DNA of 64,000 nt from Curtobacterium sp. BH-2-1-1 (GTDB lineage Bacteria; Actinomycetota; Actinomycetes; Actinomycetales; Microbacteriaceae): contig NZ_CP017580.1 in assembly GCF_001806325.1 (NCBI RefSeq), positions 868,001-932,000 of the forward strand, in the 5' to 3' direction. The translations under genes and the position numbers were made by a program. Shown piece after piece: positions 49,699-58,912 of the stretch (the stretch's first letter is position 1; each line of letters begins with the position of its first letter). The notes beneath the pieces were generated by a model. That model saw only the letters and a list, made by a program, of their open reading frames with translations. It was not told the origin of the DNA and did no database searches.

Positions 49699-50946
49699 AT
49701 GGGCGACGACGTGACCACGCTCCGTCGGGTGCCGGGCTTCCTCCCCTACTGGTCGGCCGCGACCGTCTCGTCGTTCGGGTCAGCCGTGAGCGCGGTCGCC
49801 GTGCCGGTCCTCGTGGTGACGGTGCTGCACGCCAGTCCGTTCGAGCTCGGACTGGTGAACGCTGCCCAGTTCCTCCCGTACGCCGTGTTCGGTCTGGTCG
49901 TCGGCGCCTACGTCGACCGCTTCCGGCGGAAGCCGCTGCTGATCTGGGCGAGCATCGGTCGCGGCGTGAGCCTCGGTGCGATCCCGGTGCTGTGGTCCAC
50001 CGGGCTCCTGGACCTGTGGGCGACTGCGGCGGTGCTGTTCCTGTTCGGCATCCTGTCCGTCGTGGGGTTCGCGGCAACGCAGTCGCTCCTCCCCAGGATC
50101 GTGCCGCGCCCGCTCCTCCTGGCGGCGAACGCGCGGGTGGACCAGAGCGACGCGGCGGCGCAGACGGCGGGCCCAGCGCTCGGCGGGGTCCTGGTCAGCA
50201 TCGTGACGGCGCCGGTCGCGATCGCGCTCGACGCGGTCAGCTACTTCATCGACGCGTTCCTCATCGCCCGGGTCCGCGTCGTCGAGCACCAGCCAGCGCG
50301 GCCAGCTAGGACGAGCCTCCGGAGTGACATCGTGGACGGTCTGCGCTGGACGTACGGCAACGCAGTGCTCAGACCGCTGGCCCTGTCCACCCACGTCTGG
50401 TTCCTCGCCAACGCCGCCGGCCTGACGGTGTTCGCGACCCTCGCCCTCCGCACGCTCGCGCTCCCCGCAGCGCTGTACGGAGCCGTCATCGCGGTCAGCG
50501 GGATCGCGATGCTCGTCGGCGCGACCGCTGCGACACGCCTCGGCACCCGGTTCGGTGCCGGCCGGACGATCATCGCCGCACGAGCCGCCTACCCGATCGC
50601 CTGGGCGGCCATCACGCTCGTGACGCTCGGTACCGGCGGCGCAGCACGGCCGACGACGGTCGTGGTCCTGCTCGTCGCCTTCGCCCTGCACGGTGCCGCA
50701 GCAGGCTGCGAGAACGCGAACGAGATGGTCCTCCGCCAGACCGTCACCCCGGATGCCCTTCTCGGCCGGGTGAACGGCACGATGCGCAGCGCGAACCGGA
50801 CGCTCGCGGCGGTGGGAGCAGTGAGCGGGGGTGCCCTCGTGACCCTGACCGGGGACGGCTTCGCGCTGCTCGCCGTGACGGTCGTGTTCGCGGTCGCCGT
50901 CGTCGTCGCTGCGTGGTCACCACTGCGGAGCGCCACCGTTCGCTAG
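49699..50946 (+). CDS. MFS exporter (MFS_3/enterobactin-exporter type)
   Basis: The protein has 415 residues with about twelve helices. The loop DRFRRKPLLIWASIGRG after helix 3 and NARVDQSDAAAQTAGPALGG in the middle are typical of the MFS_3 branch, which includes siderophore and macrolide exporters. The substrate is unknown. No regulator adjoins it. The ATG at 49699 is the first in-frame start compatible with a short cytoplasmic tail before helix 1. Confidence 0.88.
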   Translation: MGDDVTTLRRVPGFLPYWSAATVSSFGSAVSAVAVPVLVVTVLHASPFELGLVNAAQFLPYAVFGLVVGAYVDRFRRKPLLIWASIGRGVSLGAIPVLWSTGLLDLWATAAVLFLFGILSVVGFAATQSLLPRIVPRPLLLAANARVDQSDAAAQTAGPALGGVLVSIVTAPVAIALDAVSYFIDAFLIARVRVVEHQPARPARTSLRSDIVDGLRWTYGNAVLRPLALSTHVWFLANAAGLTVFATLALRTLALPAALYGAVIAVSGIAMLVGATAATRLGTRFGAGRTIIAARAAYPIAWAAITLVTLGTGGAARPTTVVVLLVAFALHGAAAGCENANEMVLRQTVTPDALLGRVNGTMRSANRTLAAVGAVSGGALVTLTGDGFALLAVTVVFAVAVVVAAWSPLRSATVR

Positions 50947-50972
50947 GAAGGTTCCACCCGACACAGGGGTGG

Positions 50973-51578
50973 TCACCCCGGCCAGGACTCCCGCGACCAG
51001 GTCCCGTCCGCGCGCCGGTGGTAGGCGAGCCGGTTGCTCGCCGCGTCGGTCGCCCCGAGCCAGAACACCATCCGCACCGGTGTGAGCGCGAACCCCGCCC
51101 ACGTGCTCGGCGGCTCGAGGTCCGTGCCGGCCCGTTCGCGGCCGAACGCCGCCCAGGCCTCGCGGCGCCGGGCCGGCGTGTCCGCAGCGGACGCGTGGTC
51201 GTTTACCCAGGCGAGCACCTGCAGGTACCGCGTCCTGGCCGCGTAGGCCGCACGGGCCTCGTGGTCGGAGACGGGCGCCACGTCACCGACCACGACGAGC
51301 TGTCGCGCGGCCTCGGGCCAGTGCAGGGTCACCGCGGCACGGGGCACCGCCGCCAGTTCGGCGGCCTTGCGGCTGCGCGAGTCGGTGTGGAAGTGCAGGC
51401 GCTCCCCGTCGAACAGGGAGAGCAGGACCGTCCGGGCGTCGGGGTAGCCGTCGAGCCCGACGGTGGAGAGGGTCATGGTCGGCCCCGGGGCGTCCGACGC
51501 GGTGGGGAGCCACGATGCCGCGAGGGTCAACGGGTCCGTCGGCACGGGCTCATCGTCGACCCCTCGCGGCACGGTCAC
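50973..51578 (-). CDS. Pyridoxamine 5'-phosphate oxidase-like FMN protein
   Basis: The protein has 201 residues. Split-barrel FMN fold with the PdxH-like segments ARTVLLSLFDGERLHFHTDSRSRKAAEL and, near the end, MVFWLGATDAASNRLAYHRRADG. In PdxH the C-terminal R-x-R-x...W-x-x-x-R-L-x-P closes the substrate site; here the ending WSRESWPG departs from it, so the substrate may differ from pyridoxamine phosphate. GTG start overlaps the creatininase-family stop (GTGA), so it ends the same operon and may supply reduced flavin chemistry. Confidence 0.8.
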   Translation of the reverse strand: MTVPRGVDDEPVPTDPLTLAASWLPTASDAPGPTMTLSTVGLDGYPDARTVLLSLFDGERLHFHTDSRSRKAAELAAVPRAAVTLHWPEAARQLVVVGDVAPVSDHEARAAYAARTRYLQVLAWVNDHASAADTPARRREAWAAFGRERAGTDLEPPSTWAGFALTPVRMVFWLGATDAASNRLAYHRRADGTWSRESWPG

Positions 51579-52417
51579 GAGACCGCAGCGTCGGCGGGGC
51601 GGGCCACCGCCGGACGGCTCACCGCCGGGTCGAACCGTGCGATCTCGTGCAGCGACGCCACGGCCTCGGCGACGGAGTGCTCCCAGAGGACGGCACCGTA
51701 CGACGCCGTCGCCCGGCTGGCGTCGCCGACGACCCCGGGCGTCCCGAAGTCGTCGGACAACCACCCGAACGACACCGGGCCGCCGTTGAAGGCGATCTTC
51801 TCGAAGCCGGCGATGTGCTCCGGCACCCATCGCTCCGCGAGCGACATGTCGACCAGGTCCGGGCGCAGGTGCAGGATCATCGACGTCTCCGCCGCGCCGC
51901 CGTGGATCCCCAGCCCGAGCTCGTCCGCGTCCTCGCCGTCCGGGCCGGGGACGCGGGCGAGGGTCGGCATGAGGAACGTCTTCAACCCGTAGCGCTTCCG
52001 GATCTCACGCAGGGCGACCTGCAGCAGCGCGACGTTGCCGCCGTGCCCGTTGGCGAACACCAGGGTGCCGGCACCGGTGAGGGCGACCGCGCGGCCGATC
52101 TGCACGGCGGTGTCGAACATCGTGTCGCTGTCGAGCCACACCGTGCCGGGCGCCCAGCTGTGCTCGTCGGACTTCGTGAACGACAGCGTCGGGAGCTGCC
52201 AGACGTCCAGTCCCTCGGCAGCGGCCTGCTCGACCGCCGCCCCGCCGATGTGCTCGGCGAGCAGGTGGTCGGTCAGGAGCGGCAGGTGCGGGCCGTGGTG
52301 CTCGACGGCGCCGGTGGGCTGCACGACGATCGTGTCCGGCCCGAAGCCCGCCGCGACGGCCGGACCGGACAGTTCCGCGAGCCGACGCGAGCGGACCGTA
52401 CTCACTCCGGCGCTCAC
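51575..52417 (-). CDS. Creatininase-family amidohydrolase
   Basis: The protein has 280 residues. The family metal motifs are visible: VQPTGAVEHHGPHLPLLTD (glutamate and histidines), FANGHGGN (NGHGGN) and a distal LGIHGGAAETS (glutamate). The family includes creatinine amidohydrolase, FAPy deformylase ArfB and related cyclic-amide hydrolases, all acting on small N-containing ring compounds. It is coupled by GTGA to the FAD oxidase upstream and to the PNPOx-like gene downstream. Confidence 0.9.
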   Translation of the reverse strand: MSAGVSTVRSRRLAELSGPAVAAGFGPDTIVVQPTGAVEHHGPHLPLLTDHLLAEHIGGAAVEQAAAEGLDVWQLPTLSFTKSDEHSWAPGTVWLDSDTMFDTAVQIGRAVALTGAGTLVFANGHGGNVALLQVALREIRKRYGLKTFLMPTLARVPGPDGEDADELGLGIHGGAAETSMILHLRPDLVDMSLAERWVPEHIAGFEKIAFNGGPVSFGWLSDDFGTPGVVGDASRATASYGAVLWEHSVAEAVASLHEIARFDPAVSRPAVARPADAAVS

Positions 52418-53778
52418 TTGCCGAACCCCGGGACGACGGGCTGCGCGGACGCGGTGGAGCCACCGCTGACCACGAGCGACGGGTCGATGACGTGCCCGGG
52501 GTTGAGCAGCCCCGCGGGGTCGGTGCGCTGCTTCAGCGCCACGAGCTCCTCGACGCCGTGGTCGACGTAGTACTGGTGCGGGCTGTGCACCCGGACGCCG
52601 AGTTCGCGGAGCGCCGGGTAGCCGGCGTAGACGTCCTCGGCCCCGGTGTATGGCGCGGTGAGCATCCCGATCGGTCCGACGTGCGCGGCCTCGATGTGGA
52701 GCATGCCGCCGGGGTAGACGGCCTCGACCTCGGCGATCCGGTCGATGAGCGCCTCGCCGCCGACCTCGACGTGGAAGTACTCGGTGTCGCTCGTGTTCCG
52801 CTTCAGCCACCAGATCGGGTGGTTGTACGACAGCATCGACACCTTCGTGGTCTGTTGCAGCCCCTCGCGGACGTCCAGCACCTCACCGCCGGCGGCCTCG
52901 ATCCGTGCCCGGGCCTCGTCGAGCACGACGTCGTCGATGATTGCTCGCAGGCTCGCCCGGTCGTCGGGGACGGCCAGGTCGGACGGCAGCGTCGCGGCGA
53001 TCTCGGCACGGTCGGCGCTCACGAGCCGCGGCACCGGGTCGAGTCCGCGCAGCGTGCGGACGGCGACGAGCGCGTCCTCGAAGGTGGGGAACGCCGCGTA
53101 GACGGCTCGCCACTCCTGCAGCGGCTCGAGCCGGACGGTGGCGCGGGCGATGACGCCGGCGGTGCCGTAGGTGTGCACGAACGGCTGCGCCTCGTCGCCC
53201 TCGACGTGCAGCAGCTCGTCGGCGCCGGGGAGCGCGACGTCGAGCGCCGTGACGAAGCCCTGCCAGTTCGACCCGTGCGCGATCGACCCGGTGCCGCCGG
53301 AACCACCGGACAGGAAACCGCCGATGGTCGACTGCGCGGTGGACGGGTACATCCAGAGCTGCTGGCCCGTGGCGGCGGCCGCCTGCTCCAGGGCGACCAT
53401 GGACGCGCCGGCCTCGGCGGTGATCCAGCCGTCGCCGACCTCGACGACGGCGCGTGCCCGCGACGTGTCGAGGACCAGGCCGCCGTGCAGCGGGATGCCC
53501 TGGCCGTAGTTGCCGGTGCCCTTCCCGCGGGTGGTGACGGGGACGCCGTGCCGGACCGCGGCCTGCAGGGTGGCGGCGATGTCGTCGGCGCTGGCCGGCG
53601 ACGCGACGAGGTCGGCGAGGCCGAGGGGCAGCTGCTCGCTGAGGATCGGACTCATGGTGGCCTCGTCGACGGAGGCGCGGGCCCGCGTGCGCTCGTCGGC
53701 GCTCACGCCGCGCTCACCGAGCAGTGCGACGAGCTCGGCGCGCAGCGCCTCGACGGAGGTGGGGGTGACGGTGGTCAT
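52414..53778 (-). CDS. FAD-linked oxidase (GlcD/VAO-type)
   Basis: The protein has 454 residues. FAD-binding type-4 domain with RGKGTGNYGQGIPLHGGLVLDTSRA and TIGGFLSGGSGGTGSIAHGSNW; a C-terminal cap follows. The family oxidises alpha-hydroxy acids, amines or aromatic side chains; substrate here is unknown. ATG at 53776-53778 follows AGGAG. It lies after the ABC importer, separated by two palindromic elements, so it may be transcribed both from the upstream operon and independently. Confidence 0.88.
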   Translation of the reverse strand: MTTVTPTSVEALRAELVALLGERGVSADERTRARASVDEATMSPILSEQLPLGLADLVASPASADDIAATLQAAVRHGVPVTTRGKGTGNYGQGIPLHGGLVLDTSRARAVVEVGDGWITAEAGASMVALEQAAAATGQQLWMYPSTAQSTIGGFLSGGSGGTGSIAHGSNWQGFVTALDVALPGADELLHVEGDEAQPFVHTYGTAGVIARATVRLEPLQEWRAVYAAFPTFEDALVAVRTLRGLDPVPRLVSADRAEIAATLPSDLAVPDDRASLRAIIDDVVLDEARARIEAAGGEVLDVREGLQQTTKVSMLSYNHPIWWLKRNTSDTEYFHVEVGGEALIDRIAEVEAVYPGGMLHIEAAHVGPIGMLTAPYTGAEDVYAGYPALRELGVRVHSPHQYYVDHGVEELVALKQRTDPAGLLNPGHVIDPSLVVSGGSTASAQPVVPGFGK

Positions 53779-53812
53779 GCTCACTCCTGGTGGGTGGGTG
53801 GTGCGGGGACGA

Positions 53813-53856
53813 CGGACGGGAGGCGCGGGGCGGCGTGGCACCGCGCCTCCCGTCCG
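53813..53856. terminator. Gene-end palindrome, 16-bp stem
   Basis: CGGACGGGAGGCGCGG (53813-53828) and its complement (53841-53856), loop of 12 bases. Lies 3' of the substrate-binding gene. Confidence 0.85.
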
Positions 53857-53862
53857 CTTGTT

Positions 53863-53891
53863 GGTCGGCTCCCGTTCGACGGGAGCCGACC
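53863..53891 (-). terminator. Hairpin immediately after the binding-protein gene
   Basis: GGTCGGCTCCCGT (53863-53875) pairs perfectly with 53879-53891, loop of three bases. It begins five bases after the stop on the minus strand and is followed by the palindrome at 53856-53813. Confidence 0.8.
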
Positions 53892-53895
53892 GGTG

Positions 53896-55083
53896 TCAGG
53901 AACCCAGACCGATGGACTTGTCGAGGAACTCGTTCGTGTACAGGTCGGAGGGCTTCAGGCCGCTCTTGACGTCACCGGTGCCGGCGAAGACGGGCGTCGC
54001 CTTGGCGATGAAGTCCTGCATGCGCTGTTCGTCCATCGACCCGATGTAGCCGTCGGTGTCCTTCGCGAGGCCGAGCTTCACCATCTGGGCCGCGGCGAAC
54101 GCGCCGACCTTCGAGTCGTAGGTCCAGCCGTTGTTGTACTGCTGCACGAGCTTCGTGATGAGGTCGTTCGTGGCACCCGGGGACTTCAGGTAGTCCACGT
54201 CGGCCTGCTGCATGACCGGCACGAGCTTCTGCAGGCACGGCTCGAGCTTCTTCAGGTCACCGGTACGGACCGACATCGCCTCGGGGTAGGGGTTCCACCC
54301 CGTGCTCGAGACGAGCGCGTAGTCGACCTTCTTGCCCCAGGCCGCGACCTGGTTCTGGTAGATGTACGGCTCGGCGGTCGCGAAGCCCTGCTGCGCGTCC
54401 TTGCCGCCTGCGGACACGAACTTCGACGGGGTGCCGTCGTAGCTGCCGTCGAGGACCTTCTTCGGCAGGATCCCGGACTGCTCCAGGTAGGTCATGTACG
54501 CGGCACCGTTGAAGTAGCGGACGACGCCGCCGTCCTTCTCGAGGGCCTTGCCGAGGCTCTTGATGCTGTCGACCTCCGGGTACGTCTTCGGGTCCCACAT
54601 GATCGACATCGGGGACTGGTCGTTCTCGGCGAACACCGCCGTGGTGGGCAGGTTGCCGGAGAACTGCACCTGCTCGTCGGTGGACATGTACCCGAGGGTG
54701 ATGTCCTTGTCCTGGTACATCTGCGACGCGACCTTGGTGTAGCCGATCGCCGGGCCGCCGGCTCGGATCTCGAGCTTGACGCCGGTGCTCTTGCCGTTGG
54801 CGTAGAGGTCGCCGGTGACGGTCTTGCCGGAGGAGTCGATCACCGGGTTCGGGCCGAGCATCTGGTAGAGGTGGCCGTGCTCGCCCTCGGGGTTCCAGTC
54901 GGTCTGGACGACGACGGTCGCGGGGCACGCGCCGGCGAGGTCGACCTTCGGCCCGGAGGCGGTCGACGAGGTCGCGGCGGTCGTCCCGGTACTGCCGGAC
55001 GACCCCGCCGCGCAGCCGGTGAGGGCGATGGCGGTGGCGGCGAGGGCGGCGGTGGCGACGCCGAGGCGGGAGGTGGTGCGCAT
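53896..55083 (-). CDS. Substrate-binding lipoprotein (NMT1/THI5-like) of the nitrogen-compound importer
   Basis: The protein has 395 residues. A signal peptide with lipobox LTGC is followed by a short Ser/Thr/Gly linker and the NMT1-like fold, starting VVVQTDWNPEGEHGHLYQM. The fold binds pyrimidine precursors, thiamine precursors, sulfonates or nitrate-type ligands. The W-x-P-E-x-E-H motif resembles the binding proteins of the pyrimidine-type subfamily. ATG at 55081-55083. Follows the permease by 66 bases. Confidence 0.88.
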   Translation of the reverse strand: MRTTSRLGVATAALAATAIALTGCAAGSSGSTGTTAATSSTASGPKVDLAGACPATVVVQTDWNPEGEHGHLYQMLGPNPVIDSSGKTVTGDLYANGKSTGVKLEIRAGGPAIGYTKVASQMYQDKDITLGYMSTDEQVQFSGNLPTTAVFAENDQSPMSIMWDPKTYPEVDSIKSLGKALEKDGGVVRYFNGAAYMTYLEQSGILPKKVLDGSYDGTPSKFVSAGGKDAQQGFATAEPYIYQNQVAAWGKKVDYALVSSTGWNPYPEAMSVRTGDLKKLEPCLQKLVPVMQQADVDYLKSPGATNDLITKLVQQYNNGWTYDSKVGAFAAAQMVKLGLAKDTDGYIGSMDEQRMQDFIAKATPVFAGTGDVKSGLKPSDLYTNEFLDKSIGLGS

Positions 55084-55149
55084 GGAGGCTCCGTTCGTGG
55101 TGCGGGTCTCGTGGTGCTGTGGTGGGAAGGGGTGTGGGTTCTGGGGGGA

Positions 55150-56019
55150 TCAGCTGAAGTCGTGCCAGCGGCCGACGGCCAGGCGCCCGATCAGGCCGAA
55201 CACGAGGAAGACGGCGACGCCGTAGAGCGAGGCGATCAGGATGGTCGCGTACAGCTCGGGGCCCATCAGGCGCGATGCGGTCACCTGGATGAGGACGCCG
55301 AGCCCGGGGTTGCCGCGCTGGAAGAACTGGTCGCCGACGATCGCCCCGATGACGCTCAGCCCGGCGGAGGTGCGCAGACCGACGAAGATCGACGGCAGCG
55401 CGGCGGGGAACTGCAGCTTGACGAGCTGGGCGAACCGGCCGGCGCGCTGCAGCTGGAACAGCTCACGCTGCGCGCGGTCGGCGGACTGCAGTCCGAACAG
55501 CGTGTTCGACACCATCGGGAACAGCGCGATCATCACGGTGACGATCACGCGGCTGACGAACTCGTAGCCGAACAGTGCGCCGATGAGCGGCACGAGGGCG
55601 AGGATCGGCACGCACTGCAGCACCACGGCGTACGGGTACAGCGAGTTCTCGAGCCACTTCGCCTGCGCCATCGCCATCGCCCAGACGACGCCGATCACGA
55701 TCGCGAAGCCGAGGCCGGTGAGCGAGACGACGGTGGTGCGTGCGAGGGCGGACCAGAGGTCGGAGCCGAACGTGGACGGCGACCCGTCCGGCATCGTCGG
55801 CGCGACGATCGCCTTCGCCACGAGGTGCGGGTACGGCACGAGGAAGGCCAGGCCGCGGACGTGGTCGTAGTACGCGGCCGCCGCGTACCAGATGCCGACG
55901 AGCACGGCGAGGACGACGACGGGCTGCCACCACGCGATGCCGCGGCGGGTCCGAGGAGCGGCGCGACGGGCGGCGGCCCGGACCGCGCGGGTCTCGGCGG
56001 CCTCCTGCAGGGTGACCAT
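55150..56019 (-). CDS. ABC transporter permease (SsuC/TauC-like)
   Basis: The protein has 289 residues. An N-terminal basic tail leads to six helices; the coupling loop reads RAQRELFQLQRAGRFAQLVKLQFPAALPSIFVGLR. Typical of importers for alkanesulfonates, nitrate or pyrimidines. Its ATG shares one base with the ATPase stop. Confidence 0.9.
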   Translation of the reverse strand: MVTLQEAAETRAVRAAARRAAPRTRRGIAWWQPVVVLAVLVGIWYAAAAYYDHVRGLAFLVPYPHLVAKAIVAPTMPDGSPSTFGSDLWSALARTTVVSLTGLGFAIVIGVVWAMAMAQAKWLENSLYPYAVVLQCVPILALVPLIGALFGYEFVSRVIVTVMIALFPMVSNTLFGLQSADRAQRELFQLQRAGRFAQLVKLQFPAALPSIFVGLRTSAGLSVIGAIVGDQFFQRGNPGLGVLIQVTASRLMGPELYATILIASLYGVAVFLVFGLIGRLAVGRWHDFS

Positions 56020-56786
56020 CAGCGGTGTCCTTCCCGGAGCGCGTGCGAGACCTCGCCGACCAGTTCGGCGAACTCGGGTGTGAAGCGGATGTCGGGGTCG
56101 CGGGGCATCGGGAACGGCACGTCGAACCGGCCGACGATGCTGCCGGGGCGCCCGGACATCACGATCACCTCGGTGGAGAGGTACACGGCCTCGGACACGG
56201 AGTGCGTGATGAAGAGCCCGGCGAACTGCTGCTCGACGAAGAGCCGGAGGAGCTCGTCGTTGAGGCGTTCGCGGGTGATCTCGTCGAGGGCACCGAACGG
56301 CTCGTCGAACAGGAAGAGCTCCGGGTCGAGGGTGAGCGACCGGGCGAGCGAGACCCGCATCCGCATGCCGCCGGACAGCTGCTTCGGCAGGTTCGTCTCG
56401 AAGCCGTTCAGGCCGACGAGCTCGATGGCGTGGGCGGCCTTGGCGGCTCGCTCGGCCTTCGACACGTGTCCGAGCTCGGCGAGCAGCTCGACGTTGCCCT
56501 GCACGGTGCGCCAGGGCAGGAGCGTGGCGTCCTGGAAGACGTAGCCGATGCGGTCGGCCGCGACACCGGCCGACCCGTCCGACGCGGTCTCGAGGCCGGA
56601 GGCGATGCGGAGCAGCGTGGACTTGCCGCAGCCGGACGGGCCGACGACCGAGACGAACTGGCCGCGGTCCACGGTGAGGTCGACGCCCTGCAGGGCGATG
56701 GTGCCGTTCGGGAAGGTCATCTCGACGTTGCGGAAGTCGAGCAGCGTGTCCGTCGTGGCGACGGGTGGCGGGGCGGTGGTGGTCAC
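56019..56786 (-). CDS. ABC transporter ATPase
   Basis: The protein has 255 residues. Walker A GPSGCGKST, Q-loop GYVFQDATLLPWRTV, signature LSGGMRMRVSLARSL, Walker B LFLFDEPFGALDE and switch histidine ITHSVSEAV are all present, typical of SsuB/TauB-type. The start is GTG at 56784-56786, preceded by GAGGTGATC, a near-perfect complement of the 16S rRNA tail; a GTG six bases upstream lies within that signal. With the permease and binding protein it makes a complete importer. Confidence 0.93.
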   Translation of the reverse strand: MTTTAPPPVATTDTLLDFRNVEMTFPNGTIALQGVDLTVDRGQFVSVVGPSGCGKSTLLRIASGLETASDGSAGVAADRIGYVFQDATLLPWRTVQGNVELLAELGHVSKAERAAKAAHAIELVGLNGFETNLPKQLSGGMRMRVSLARSLTLDPELFLFDEPFGALDEITRERLNDELLRLFVEQQFAGLFITHSVSEAVYLSTEVIVMSGRPGSIVGRFDVPFPMPRDPDIRFTPEFAELVGEVSHALREGHR

Positions 56787-56823
56787 GATCACCTCGGGTT
56801 CTCGGTGCGGGCGGGCGGAGGGG

Positions 56824-58107
56824 TCAGGCGGGGACGGCGGCCGCGGCTGCGGCCGGCGCGGCGACGGTCCGTCGCACCTCGGTGCGGGCGACGAGTCGCC
56901 CGCGGGACAGGACGATGCGGTCGGCGGGGGCGTTCGCGACGGCGTCGGTGACGCTCGTCGCGGCCACGGCGAGCAGGTCGGCGCGCCGCCCGGGGACGGG
57001 ACCGGCGGCCGGGAGGCCCATCACGCTCCGGGCGGTGTCGCTCACCATCGCGTACGCCTGGTCCGGCGTCACGTGGCCGGCGGAGACGAGCAGCGATGCG
57101 GTCTCGAAGGCGTCGCTCCGGCCGACCGGGTTGAAGGGGTCGCGGACGTTGTCCGCGCCGGCGGCGACGCGGACGCCGGCGTCGAGGAGCGCCTGGATGG
57201 CGGTCAGTCCCCGCGGCGTGGCGACCGGGTACTGCCAGCCCTGCAGGTACAGGTTCGTGATCGGGAGCGTGATCACCCCGAGGTCGGCTGCGGCGACGTC
57301 GGCGACCACCTCGGCGAGCCGCTCCGGCCCCAGGGTGCCGAGCCGGACGCAGTGCCCGGCGGAGTACTGCCGGTCCCGTCGCAGCGAGCGGGATGCCCGG
57401 GCGTAGTGGTCGAGGGTCACCGGGCCGTCGAGGCTCTCGTCGGCGTGCAGGTCGACGCCGAGGCCCCGTCGGTGGGCGATGGCGAGGAGTCGGTCGACGT
57501 CCGCGAGGGGGTCCTCGGCGAGGTGCGGGGCGCCGCCGACCAGGTCCACGCCGAGGTCGAGCACCGCCTCGACGTGCTCGTCGGGGGCGAGCGGGCCGGC
57601 GAGGGCGACGAGCTCGATGTCCATCAGGCCGGCGAGTTCGTCGCGGACCTGCACGAGGGCACGGGCGCCGCGCAGGGCCTGCTCCGTGGTGGCGGGCCGG
57701 TCGGCCGCGCTGTGTCGGCCGCTGAGGACGTCGACGTGGCTCCGGACGGCCGTGGTGCCGGCGGCGAGCAGCGTGAGGGCGGCGGACCGCGCCCGGTCGG
57801 CGATGTCCTCGACGGTCATGGTCGTCGCGTGCGCGGTCCACGAGGCGATCGCGGCACCGAGGTCGCCGAGCGGCGGCCGGATGACGTCGGCGCTGAGGGC
57901 CTTGTCGAGGTGGGCGTGCGGTTCTGCCGGTGCGGTCAGGAGCAGCCGGCCGCCGAGGTCGATCGTCTCCTCCGTCGGCGCCGCGAGGGTGCCGGCCGGG
58001 GCCACGGCGGAGACGGTCTCGCCGTCGATCGCGACGTCGACCGACCGGCCGTCCGGCAGCAGCGCGGAGCGCAGGAGGGCGATCGGGCGGGGCACTGACG
58101 AGTCCAT
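56824..58107 (-). CDS. Amidohydrolase (cytosine deaminase/AtzC-like)
   Basis: The protein has 427 residues. Metal-dependent hydrolase motifs: LTAPAEPHAHLDKAL (HxH after the second strand), LHADESLDGPV, GHCVRLG and AGADNVRDPFNP with the catalytic aspartate. The closest general group is cytosine deaminase-like and isopropylammelide-hydrolase-like enzymes of the amidohydrolase superfamily; substrate unassigned. It is the first gene of the seven-gene minus-strand unit ending at 50973 and divergent from the XRE-cupin regulator. ATG at 58105-58107. Confidence 0.88.
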   Translation of the reverse strand: MDSSVPRPIALLRSALLPDGRSVDVAIDGETVSAVAPAGTLAAPTEETIDLGGRLLLTAPAEPHAHLDKALSADVIRPPLGDLGAAIASWTAHATTMTVEDIADRARSAALTLLAAGTTAVRSHVDVLSGRHSAADRPATTEQALRGARALVQVRDELAGLMDIELVALAGPLAPDEHVEAVLDLGVDLVGGAPHLAEDPLADVDRLLAIAHRRGLGVDLHADESLDGPVTLDHYARASRSLRRDRQYSAGHCVRLGTLGPERLAEVVADVAAADLGVITLPITNLYLQGWQYPVATPRGLTAIQALLDAGVRVAAGADNVRDPFNPVGRSDAFETASLLVSAGHVTPDQAYAMVSDTARSVMGLPAAGPVPGRRADLLAVAATSVTDAVANAPADRIVLSRGRLVARTEVRRTVAAPAAAAAAVPA

Positions 58108-58133
58108 CCGGAGCCTCTCGATCGTGTGTGAGA

Positions 58134-58152
58134 ATGTTGATCGCATCAACAT
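58134..58152. promoter_or_regulatory. Perfect 19-bp operator dyad
   Basis: ATGTTGAT-CGC-ATCAACAT at 58134-58152, in the 187-base gap between the amidohydrolase gene and the XRE-cupin gene. Its half-sites (ATGTTG-N7-CAACAT) have the same sequence and spacing as the xyl dyad at 17629-17647. Confidence 0.7.
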
Positions 58153-58294
58153 CCCCGATGCTAGGGCGGCAGTGTTTCCCTCTCGTTTCGAGGCGGTTGC
58201 CGTGTGTGACGCCCGCCCCGACGCGACCGGGAGCGGGAACGAGCGTTCCGGCCGAGCGGTCGGGACGGCCCCACCGAGGACGAGAGGAGCGCGC

Positions 58295-58912
58295 GTGAGC
58301 ACCGGCACCACCACCGAGACCGACCGCGTCGTCGACGACCAGACCCAGCGGATCGGTGAGCACATCCGTGCCCGTCGACGCGCCGCACGACTGACGCTCG
58401 TCCAGGTCGCCGAACTGACCGGGCTGTCGCACCCGTTCCTCAGCCAGGTCGAGCGCGGGCACTCCCGCGCCAGCATGGTGTCCCTCGAGAAGATCGCCGC
58501 GGCGCTCGGCACGTCCCAGGTCGAACTACTCGCAGCCGGTGCCCCCGAGCGACCGGAGCACGAGGTCCGCCTGCCCGAGGTCATCCGTGCCGGCGAGGGC
58601 GCCCGCGGACCGTTCTCGAGCGGCGAGGCCCGGTTGCTCGTGCACGCCGGCCCGCACGCGTTCGAGCCGCTGGAGTGGGTCGGCGACGACACGGACCTCG
58701 GCGAGTACTTCGAGCACCACGAGGACGAGTTCCTCACCGTGCTCGCCGGCCGCGTGCACCTCGACCTGCGCGGACGGGAACCGCTCGACCTCGGGCCCGG
58801 CGACTCGGCGTACTACCGCGGCGGCACCGGCCACCGGTGGTGCAGCGCGGACGGCACCCGCTTCCACATGATCGTGGTCAAGGAGACCCCGCGCGCCGGA
58901 GCGATCGCGTGA
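58295..58912 (+). CDS. XRE-family regulator with C-terminal cupin
   Basis: The protein has 205 residues. The N-terminal HTH (IGEHIRARRRAARLTLVQVAELTGLSHPFLSQVERGHSRASMVSLEKIAAALG) is followed by a cupin (about 115-195) with HEDEFLTVLAGRVHLDL and GTGHRW. Such regulators (PuuR-like) sense small molecules and control divergent catabolic operons; the dyad at 58134-58152 is the expected target. GTG at 58295 follows AGAGGAG. Overlaps the next gene by GTGA. Confidence 0.9.
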   Translation: MSTGTTTETDRVVDDQTQRIGEHIRARRRAARLTLVQVAELTGLSHPFLSQVERGHSRASMVSLEKIAAALGTSQVELLAAGAPERPEHEVRLPEVIRAGEGARGPFSSGEARLLVHAGPHAFEPLEWVGDDTDLGEYFEHHEDEFLTVLAGRVHLDLRGREPLDLGPGDSAYYRGGTGHRWCSADGTRFHMIVVKETPRAGAIA

